Under the pieces are notes generated by a model. That model did not search any database, was not told the DNA's origin, and worked only from the letters and a program-made list of their open reading frames with translations. Position numbers and translations under genes: made by a program. Below are positions 1-5,220 of a stretch of DNA of 6,928 nucleotides, piece after piece. Positions within the stretch are counted from its first letter, which is position 1. Each line of letters opens with the position of its first letter. The DNA is from Candidatus Heimdallarchaeota archaeon. GTDB lineage: Archaea > Asgardarchaeota > Heimdallarchaeia > Hodarchaeales > LC-3. Location of the stretch: positions 1 to 6,928 of the forward strand of contig DAHXPE010000098.1 of assembly GCA_027364495.1 (NCBI GenBank), written 5' to 3'.

Positions 1-428
1 AATAAAGGTTTTTTAGGTTGATGTTCAGCTTTTTCAAAACCATAATCTTCATAAAATCTAATAAGATTAGAACGATTTCGATCCACTTCTAAGATAACAA
101 ATTTGCATCCAATTTTATCTTTCAGCTCTAAAGCTAAATTAATGATATGATCAATTAAATCTTGACCAATTCTTTTTTTTTGAATGCTTTATCAAGGCCC
201 ATTCTTCCAAGTAATAATGCAGGATGAGTCGAGACATCTAAATCATCGATGCTTACAAATATTTTACTCATAGAACAAGTTACATAACCAATGACAATTT
301 CATTTACCTTATTCGTAAATAACTGTATCAAATGATTGTTGATGTTTCCACCCTTTTTCGGTATTATTATAATACTCTGAAATATCTTCATCTTCAGTAT
401 CTAATATAACTGAAGGAATTTCTTTCAT
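1..428 (-). pseudogene. Frameshifted GNAT acetyltransferase, toxin-like type, 3' end beyond window
   Basis: GNAT enzymes transfer an acetyl group from acetyl-CoA to an amine; the members of this shape that follow small antitoxin genes acetylate aminoacyl-tRNA. Seen here: one frame (about 391 down to 182) carries EIVIGYVTCS and ALLLGRMGLDKAF, the core strands before the acetyl-CoA loop. Another frame (172 to 1) continues with RIGQDLIDHIINLALELKD, then IGCKFVILEVDRN and IRFYEDYGFEKAE, the standard GNAT end. The change of frame falls exactly in a run of nine T (173-181; A on the coding strand), and one more base would restore the DKAFKKKRIG order. A second shift near 345 is likely: another frame from about 428 encodes KEIPSVILDTEDED and DISEYYNNTEKGWK, then stops. 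The usual Q/R-x-x-G-x-G loop is degenerate. It is therefore probably inactive, unless the single-base indels are sequencing errors. The family assignment is firm; the toxin role is inferred from the neighbour upstream. Confidence 0.75.
173..181. other. Nine-base T/A homopolymer at the GNAT frameshift
   Basis: A run of nine T on the plus strand (nine A in the coding sense) sits at the point where the two well-conserved halves of the GNAT change frame. Ten A would join them without a gap. Such runs are typical of slippage during replication, of sequencing indels, or rarely of programmed slippage. Confidence 0.7.
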
Positions 429-486
429 TTTAAATATGTTTTCAGAAATAAATACCCCATCCTAAATGTGATTTAAAATATTATTT

Positions 487-555
487 ATTATTATTGGAAA
501 AAAATAAATGCTTTAATTATTGAAAGTAAAAATCCAAATTATAATCTTGCCCATA
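487..555 (+). repeat. 69-bp direct repeat, copy 1 (orphan fragment of the 2703-4067 gene)
   Basis: This 69-bp stretch is identical to 3865-3933 except at one base (T514 here, G3892 there). Same orientation, offset 3378 bp, and both ends are sharp. Read in the gene's frame it encodes YWKKINA-L-IIESKNPNYNLAH, so it preserves a leucine TTA codon where the gene has TGA. It is an orphan piece of that coding sequence lying between the antitoxin-like gene and the GNAT remnant. On the minus strand it supplies the final five codons (the first straddling its edge) and the stop of the antitoxin-like gene. The near identity implies a recent event or an assembly join. Confidence 0.93.
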
Positions 556-1051
556 AATTATTTCCCGTTTTGTATTTATTTCTAATTCTTTCTATGGTCT
601 TCTTACGGACTTCTTTCCGATTTGGATCTGGATTTCTCATATTTTCAATGAATCTTTTCGCTTCATCATCCTGTAAGAAAAAATGTGTATTAATATTTGA
701 TTTTATAACACTCAGTTCTTCAAAAATTTCATTTGTATCGCTAACAGTTTCCATTGTCGTATTTTTAAACTGAAACGTGAATAAATTGACTTTGGATGAT
801 AATTCAATATTTAAATCTTTAATAAAATCTGATAATGATTCTATGACTACATTAGTTTCTTCTTCAATTATTATATTCTCAAATGAAGAAATTAAAGGCA
901 AATTTTTATTAAATAAATTCGAATATGTTTTATCAAAATCAAAGGCGAGTAGGTCAAAATTTTTACTATCACTTTCTTTTGAAACTGTGCTTTCCGAATC
1001 AGGTAAATAATGAAAGAATTCAAGATTAGGATTTGCTGAATCACTCGACAT
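539..1051 (-). CDS. Antitoxin-like protein with DUF1778-like C-terminal tail
   Basis: 170 codons, ATG at 1051, with an AAGGA sequence (1060-1064) eight bases upstream. Residues 1-120 are acidic and Ser/Asn-rich and match nothing I recognise; I see no ribbon-helix-helix there. Residues 124-165 (FFLQDDEAKRFIENM, then RNPDPNRKEVRKKTIERI) resemble the end of DUF1778 antitoxins, which have FxLsxEDxexFxxxLxNPPxPN followed by a basic helix; that segment wraps the cognate GNAT toxin. The next gene on the same strand is a GNAT remnant, the usual antitoxin-then-toxin order, so a neutralising role is a reasonable inference. The last residues, LWARL, and the stop lie in a 69-bp repeat copied from a gene about 3.3 kb away, so the natural C-terminus was probably replaced. 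With its target broken the gene may be a relic or an orphan antitoxin. It could also be an unrelated lineage-specific protein. Confidence 0.6.
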   Translation of the reverse strand: MSSDSANPNLEFFHYLPDSESTVSKESDSKNFDLLAFDFDKTYSNLFNKNLPLISSFENIIIEEETNVVIESLSDFIKDLNIELSSKVNLFTFQFKNTTMETVSDTNEIFEELSVIKSNINTHFFLQDDEAKRFIENMRNPDPNRKEVRKKTIERIRNKYKTGNNLWARL

Positions 1052-1059
1052 GAGAATTT

Positions 1060-1083
1060 TCCTTGTAAGATTGTATAAAAATA
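1060..1083 (-). promoter_or_regulatory. TATA-like box and Shine-Dalgarno for the antitoxin-like gene
   Basis: Upstream of the ATG at 1051 the minus strand has an A/T box of the form ATATTTTTATA (1073-1083) about 22-32 bases before the start, and AAGGA at 1060-1064. The box would suit an archaeal TATA element with a very short leader; the Shine-Dalgarno suggests some leader exists. The box lies inside the transposase remnant on the other strand, so the promoter may have been acquired with it. In DNA this A+T-rich, TATA-like strings are common, hence low confidence. Confidence 0.3.
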
Positions 1084-1365
1084 TTCATAATAAAAAGGGG
1101 TTCAAATGATAAGATTAGTTATTATGTAACTAATAAATTAAAAATGACCATTCAAACCTTCTGTTTACTTTGGAAAGATCATTGGGGAATTGAAACGTTT
1201 CATGAATATGATAAAAAATTTTTCGGTTTTGAAGACTGTTACTCTGGAAAGAAAGAAACCAACATAGTTCATTGGACGATAGTAAAATTACTTTATTTGT
1301 TTTTTTACTTTTATAAACGAGAAGTAAATAAAATTTATCCTCATATAACGATGAACATGCTTTGA
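1069..1365 (+). pseudogene. IS4-clan DDE transposase, C-terminal fragment
   Basis: The frame opens after a stop at 1066 and runs to TGA at 1363, with no suitable start near its beginning (first ATG 1144). Its translation matches the end of IS4-clan DDE transposases: DKISYYVTNKLK (strand before the last catalytic helix), then DHWGIETFHEYDKKFFGFED, then HWTIVKLLYLFF. The glutamate of WGIE followed six residues later by lysine matches the E-x6-K part of the IS4 Y-R-E-K signature. The arginine usually at position -4 from the glutamate is histidine here. The first two catalytic aspartates and the whole N-terminus are missing on this side, so it cannot be active. The cut end abuts the antitoxin-like gene on the opposite strand. 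I do not see clear terminal inverted repeats. Transposase identity is well supported; the exact IS family is not. Confidence 0.78.
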
Positions 1366-1747
1366 GAATTATATTGCACTGAATATGATTATGAAAGGTC
1401 AATGAACTCTCATCGGAAGAGAGATCAATTTATTTTGCTAAAAAGGAGTATTTTAAAATTTTGACATCATAAGTCCCATCAATAAAAAAGTCAAAAAATT
1501 TGTTCAATTTAAATTCTTGAAATTTGCTTTAATTTTAATTAAAATCTATACAACCTCCAACTTGACGGGAACTCCTTTTGCAGGTAATTCAAAAAATGTT
1601 GAAAGAATAAATTGTTATTAATGGATTAGGTGGTAAGGTTCGGTGGTTTTGGTAAAGGTATTGCTAGTGAAAAAATTGTGAAAAATTTAATTTAATCCTA
1701 TTAAATCAACTATTCATCATTTTACATATATTTAGAGTTTTTATTTA
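1366..1747. other. Gene-poor stretch with insertion-sequence debris
   Basis: No intact gene. The transposase frame continues open for 32 codons after its TGA (to 1461) but that part is not recognisable. From 1457 the plus strand carries a decayed coding stretch listed separately. The rest, up to the stop of the small minus-strand gene at 1748, is A+T-rich without visible hairpins or repeats. Confidence 0.5.
1457..1690 (+). pseudogene. Possible decayed transposase N-terminal fragment
   Basis: A plus-strand frame is open from 1457 to a TAA at 1619 and reads IISPINKKVKKFVQFKFLKF, later LTGTPFAGNSKNVERINCY. A second frame immediately after (about 1618-1655) reads INGLGGKVRWFW, and a third continues KGIASEKIVKNLI. 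The three pieces join into a plausible single protein if two small indels are corrected. A basic start, a GNSKNVERI-type segment and a GKVRWFW segment are of the style found near the N-termini of IS4-clan transposases, and the C-terminal fragment of such a transposase lies just upstream on the same strand. No start codon or ribosome binding site stands out. Identity is tentative; it may instead be the remains of another small gene. Confidence 0.3.
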
Positions 1748-2056
1748 TTATAAATGTTGTCTAAACACATTAGCTGGTCTTGTAAGATTTTCATCGATAT
1801 CTTTTGAATTTTTTATCTCTAGTTTACTTCCCTGACCTATTCTTTGCCCTGTTTTCATTAAGTACCCTACTTTACATATGCTCTCTGCCTGTCTCTGAGC
1901 TGTTCTTCTATCTACTAAAGTAGTTTTTGTGGGAAATGTTAATGTTGATTCCTTTAGTTCCGTATTTATTTCTAATATGACATCAGCCTTCTCTGGTTTT
2001 TTATTCTTTAATTCATTAAATGTTTTGTCCTTAAATATCAAGTTTATTATTGTCAT
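1748..2056 (-). CDS. Small basic protein, possible winged-helix DNA-binding domain
   Basis: 102 codons from ATG at 2056 to the stop at 1748-1750. I do not recognise the family. Residues about 44-80 (LVDRRTAQRQAESICKVGYL, then MKTGQRIGQGSKLEI) look like a recognition helix followed by a two-strand wing with the GQRIG turn, as in winged helix-turn-helix domains; fold by eye only. The frame stays open to an ATG at 2143, but those extra 29 codons are A-rich, low-complexity (IIISNEKKEKK-like and IIILII-like) and that ATG has no Shine-Dalgarno. The ATG at 2056 has AAAAGGATGA starting about 19 bases upstream, so I prefer it; ATG 2068 has AAAAGG directly abutting it, too close. No operon partner: IS debris lies downstream and an empty region upstream. 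A transcription regulator or a lineage-specific nucleic-acid-binding protein is the best guess. Confidence 0.5.
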   Translation of the reverse strand: MTIINLIFKDKTFNELKNKKPEKADVILEINTELKESTLTFPTKTTLVDRRTAQRQAESICKVGYLMKTGQRIGQGSKLEIKNSKDIDENLTRPANVFRQHL

Positions 2057-2143
2057 CGTAACTTTCATCCTTTTGTTAATCAGAAATTTAGTAATGATCA
2101 AAATGATGATTTTTTTTTCTTTTTTTTCATTTGAGATTATCAT

Positions 2144-2702
2144 TTTTTTATTACAATTCTGAATTCATATTGTAAGATATTCATTTCACACCTAGAATTA
2201 ATAATTTTCGGGTACTAATTTACGTAAATTTTTTGGTTTTTGTCCAAAATTATTATCGAAAAGTGAAATCAATCATAATAATTCGCTTTTTTTAACTTAT
2301 TTATCAATGGAATATAACCTATTTTAATTGAAATTATGACCATAACTTTTATTTTTTCGTTTCAAAAAATTTTGTTTCCAATTTTATACAGCTTTTTATC
2401 ATTTATTTTTCTTATTTTTTCTCATTTTTACTAAGAATTAATCAAAGTTGTTTTTATTGCTCTTGCTGAATCAAAAATGAGCTTTAAAAGTCTACTTTAT
2501 ACGAAGAATTCCTTCTTCCATCCATCATTAGAAAATTCTTTAAAATAACTCACCGAATTTGTTTAATTGAGGATATAATACAAATACCGATGCTCTTCTT
2601 CATGAATTGCTCCATTCTATTCAGAAATGTATAAATTATAAGTAAAAAAATACTGGAATCTTTAGAAAAGTACTAGTAATAATTTCTTTAGAAGGGAATA
2701 AA
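2144..2702. other. Long intergenic region, no gene recognised
   Basis: About 560 bases of very A+T-rich sequence. All frames are cut by frequent stops. A 24-codon open stretch (2571-2642) contains an HELLH string but has no start or context. There is a small dyad GAAG-aattc-CTTC at 2502-2514. The right end holds the likely promoter of the helical-repeat gene. I looked for a lost SWIM zinc finger (C-x-C ... C-x-H) upstream of that gene and saw none. Confidence 0.6.
2631..2696 (+). promoter_or_regulatory. Putative TATA-like element and Shine-Dalgarno for the 2703 gene
   Basis: TATAAATTATAAG (about 2630-2642) lies some 60 bases upstream of the ATG, which would place a start of transcription near 2665-2670 and leave a leader of about 35 bases. 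GAAGGG at 2691-2696 is six bases before the ATG at 2703 and decides the start. The Shine-Dalgarno is convincing; the TATA box is only suggestive at this base composition. Confidence 0.4.
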
Positions 2703-4067
2703 ATGTCAAAAAATAGTTCAAAAAGTAATAATTTTGATTTGAGTGAAATAGTCAGTATTCTTGATTTACAGGATCTAAAAGAGATAATATTTCATCTTAT
2801 TCAGGAATATTCAAACAATCATACTTTTATTCTAGATTGGTTGAAAATTAATAAACCACAATCATTAAATCCAATAGAGAATCTTAATCAATCACTAAAT
2901 GATGAATTGTTACTTGAATATTGGGACGAAGCAGAAGAAATTATAGCTGAATTTAACAAATATGGAGGTGGACCTGATGATGAAGAAGAAAAAGTCTTTG
3001 ATTTGTTTGAAAAAATGACAGAAATAATTAAAGAGAATGAACTTTCTCACGAATTGAGAATTTATTTCATAGATGAGATAATACAGCAATACAAAAAAAA
3101 GAATTCAGGATTCCAGGACGGATTAATGGATCTGGCGTTTAAAATTTGCCAGGATAAAAGTGAATGGGAATATTTAGTTAAAAAACTCAATAAGAATGCA
3201 TCAGAATGGGATTTAAAGTTAATAATGACGATCCAAAAGAACTATTTAAAAAATACGGAAGCTTACTTAAACGATCGATTAAAGACTCTTAAATATGGAT
3301 TAGATTATTGGGATTTAATATCATTTTACTTAAAACAAAAAGAAGTTGATAAAGCGATCTCAACAGCTGAAAATGGATTAAAAGAGGGAATTGGACGAAA
3401 AGAGGAATTACTGATATATCTATCAAAATATTATTATGAAGGAAAAGACTTAGCAAATTTACAACGAATAACAACTATTGCTAAAGAAGAAAAAGAAGCA
3501 GTAAAAGAAACAATGGAATATTTGTTTAAATTAAATGAAGAAAGAGAGAATTATGATGGTGCAAAGGATACCTTAATAGATTCTTTTATGAATGCAAAAA
3601 ACCATGAATATTATAAAGAATATTATAGAATAATTAATTATCTACGGGATGATGACAAAACTAAATTGGAAAAGAAGCTTTTAGAAAAAATAAAAAAAGA
3701 GAATCTCAAAGAATATATGCAGATATGTATAGATAAGAGAAATTATGAGGAAGCACTATCACAATTAATGAAAAATCCCGTTACAATAGACATATACGGG
3801 TACTCTGAAAAATTAGATGAAATAGCAGATAAATTAGCGGACTACTCACCAATTAAGATTGTAAATTATTATTGGAAAAAAATAAATGCTTGAATTATTG
3901 AAAGTAAAAATCCAAATTATAATCTTGCCCATAGTTACCTAAAAAAGGTGAAACATCTCTATGTGATTAACCTAAAGGAAGAAAATGAATGGATTTTAAA
4001 ATTCAAAGAATTTAAAGAAGTGAATAAAAGAAGAAGGTCACTTTTAAGAATTATCAATGATCTTTAG
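2703..4067 (+). pseudogene. SWIM-family helical-repeat protein without zinc finger, interrupted by in-frame TGA
   Basis: ATG 2703 with GAAGGG six bases upstream; 396 codons to TGA at 3891, then 57 more in-frame codons to TAG at 4065. The protein resembles the large alpha-helical, TPR-like region that follows the SWIM zinc finger in SWIM proteins: an opening LSEIVSILDLQDLKEIIFHL, then DEAEEIIAEFNKYGGGPDDE (about residues 75-95), NSGFQDGLMDLAFKIC (134-149), and LKYGLDYWDLISFYL (196-210). The family's C-terminus lies after the TGA: YLKKVKHLY, NEWILKF, then NKRRRSLLRIINDL. Continued family similarity past the stop shows a longer ancestral protein of about 454 residues. A near-identical 69-bp copy at 487-555 has TTA (Leu) at that codon. 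No C-x-C...C-x-H motif is present. A product ending at the TGA would lose only the basic tail and might keep some function; readthrough is possible but there is no sign of a recoding element. Likely role: protein- or nucleic-acid-binding scaffold for the SNF2-SWIM pair it converges on. Confidence 0.75.
3865..3933 (+). repeat. 69-bp direct repeat, copy 2 (inside the helical-repeat gene)
   Basis: Source copy of the repeat found at 487-555: 68 of 69 bases are identical. It covers the codons from the end of KIVNYYWKKINA through the TGA and on to NPNYNLAH. The only difference, G3892 here against T514, is the middle base of the premature TGA. Because it fits the reading frame and the family on both sides, this is the original location. 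Confidence 0.93.
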
Positions 4068-4109
4068 TTATAAATAAATGGATGCTAAATTCAATTGTTT
4101 TTTAAATAA

Positions 4110-4343
4110 AGAACAAAATCTTTTACGAATTATCTAAAAATAAAGAAAAAAAATCCCTTTCCTAAGTTAGTCGATTTTCCATTTACTAATTATAATATTG
4201 CAATGACTTATTTATCATTCTTAGATTTTATTCCTAAATTAAACTATTCAACCAAAATTGAGTGCATTAAAATAGGTGATTTCACCTGGCAATGTAGTGA
4301 TTCGTTTCTTAAGTTAATTAGTAATGCAGGAATTTTTAAATGA
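4110..4343 (+). pseudogene. Remnant of an unrecognised gene (C-terminal piece)
   Basis: A plus-strand frame is open from 4110 to TGA at 4341-4343 with its first ATG only at 4203 and no Shine-Dalgarno there. The translation is protein-like, with composition unlike random A+T-rich DNA: NPFPKLVDFPFTNYNIA, then MTYLSFLDFIPKL, then IECIKIGDFTWQCSDSFLKL and ISNAGIFK. Upstream, another frame reads KIFYELSKNKEK and could join it through a one-base indel in the A-run around 4143-4151. I do not recognise the family. Its end overlaps the stop of the convergent SWIM gene by eight bases. It may be the 3' end of a gene whose front was deleted, or a small gene starting at 4203 (46 codons). Confidence 0.45.
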
Positions 4344-5220
4344 TTAACTCCATTAAATCAACAAGAATCTTTTTTATTTCTTTTTGTTTTTTCAGATCGA
4401 CTTTATCACGTTCAATAAATATCCGTTCTATGATATTGGCTTGGGGTGAGTTCTCGGTTTGTATTGAATCCATTTGATAAGTTTGTTCTGAACCCCAAAA
4501 ATTTTTGAGATCCTCAATTGTCAACTCGTTTGCTAGTAAATCTTCTGAAGGAATTTTTTTATTTACAACGTTAGTTTCTTTGGTAATTGTTTTTGAATCT
4601 TCATGTCTATATTTTCGTAGTAATTCTAATAGCACATCTTTTTGTATTCCTCTTAGTTCAAATAATAAAAAAGGATCATCATCAAATCTTTCACCAAGTA
4701 TATAATAAACTGCGGCGATATGTTTGCATGGATTTGCTGAGTCTGGACAGGTACAATTTGTTTTCAATTCACTTTCTGAATGGGGTAACAATTTAAACCC
4801 TAATTCCTTTATCTTCTCATCTATGTTGTTTGGCATCTCACCTGTCAATAATGATGCTGAAATTAGTGCTTCTTCACTTAATTTAGAAGCTATTTTCTGC
4901 CAGTCACTTTTATTATATTGAATAAATGAAATAGTTACTTTATAGGGTTTTGGTCTTGAACCTTGGACATTTGAGATGACTATTCCTTCTTTAATGGTTA
5001 TATCTAGGACCTGTCCTTGACGAGCGTAATTTTTTCCTCTTTGAAGTCTATTTTTCCATCCAAATGACTCTAATAAATGTATGAATTGGTCTGCCCACCA
5101 GGTTTGAGTAAATTTTCCCCTGGTTGATTTAGCTTTTATTCCATTATTTGTTTTGAGTGGTTTTGATGGTTCAAAATAATTATCTGAGTAGTACCTCGAA
5201 TTCTTATGCCGCGGACTCAT
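4336..5220 (-). CDS. SWIM zinc-finger protein, partner of the SNF2 ATPase
   Basis: 294 residues, ATG at 5220, preceded by AGGAG (5227-5231) with six bases spacing; this start lies inside the end of the SNF2 gene and overlaps it by 17 bases, which indicates translational coupling. The SWIM motif is C156-x-C158-P ... C165-K-H167 (CTCPDSANPCKH), a zinc-binding fold that binds DNA or proteins. Around it are family hallmarks: FTQTWWADQFIHLLE (37-51), RGKNYARQGQV (61-71), VQGSRPKPYKV (85-95), LLTGEMP (124-130), and the segment after the finger, HIAAVYYILGERFDDDPFLL then FELRG. All four zinc ligands are present. The C-terminal 100 residues are less conserved and charged. Proteins of this shape are regularly encoded next to bacterial-type SNF2 ATPases and are thought to target or regulate them; the exact substrate is unknown. 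The gene is intact, ends convergently with the plus-strand remnant, and shares its transcript with the SNF2 gene. Confidence 0.9.
   Translation of the reverse strand: MSPRHKNSRYYSDNYFEPSKPLKTNNGIKAKSTRGKFTQTWWADQFIHLLESFGWKNRLQRGKNYARQGQVLDITIKEGIVISNVQGSRPKPYKVTISFIQYNKSDWQKIASKLSEEALISASLLTGEMPNNIDEKIKELGFKLLPHSESELKTNCTCPDSANPCKHIAAVYYILGERFDDDPFLLFELRGIQKDVLLELLRKYRHEDSKTITKETNVVNKKIPSEDLLANELTIEDLKNFWGSEQTYQMDSIQTENSPQANIIERIFIERDKVDLKKQKEIKKILVDLMELII

Noticed and set aside
570..1010. Two plus-strand open frames (570-773, 777-1010)
   Set aside because: They are antisense to the better supported minus-strand gene, Phe/Ser/Leu-rich as expected for a shadow frame, and lack ribosome binding sites.
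1130..1402. Minus-strand 90-codon open frame
   Set aside because: It is opposite the transposase fragment, which has recognisable motifs; the antisense translation shows none.
1929..2162. Plus-strand 77-codon hydrophobic frame resembling a membrane peptide
   Set aside because: It is antisense to A-rich coding and leader sequence of the small minus-strand gene, and the Phe/Ile richness follows from poly-T; no ribosome binding site.
2502..2514. Short dyad GAAG-aattc-CTTC as an operator or terminator
   Set aside because: A four-base stem is too short to support a function and there is no adjacent gene end.
2571..2642. 24-codon open stretch containing HELLH, like a zinc metalloprotease motif
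   Set aside because: It has no start codon or ribosome binding site, is flanked by stops on both sides, and shows no other protease motif; a chance match is likely.
3289..3474. Minus-strand 61-codon frame
   Set aside because: It lies antisense within the helical-repeat gene and has no supporting motif.
3891..3893. Selenocysteine or pyrrolysine at the TGA
   Set aside because: Pyrrolysine uses TAG, the copy of the region has a Leu codon here, and I saw no obvious recoding hairpin; nonsense mutation or error is simpler.
4098..4103. T-run after the helical-repeat gene as a terminator
   Set aside because: Six T without a stem are not informative in sequence this A+T-rich.
4505..4921. Three plus-strand frames of 65-69 codons
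   Set aside because: They overlap the SWIM gene on the opposite strand and each other, with shadow-type composition.
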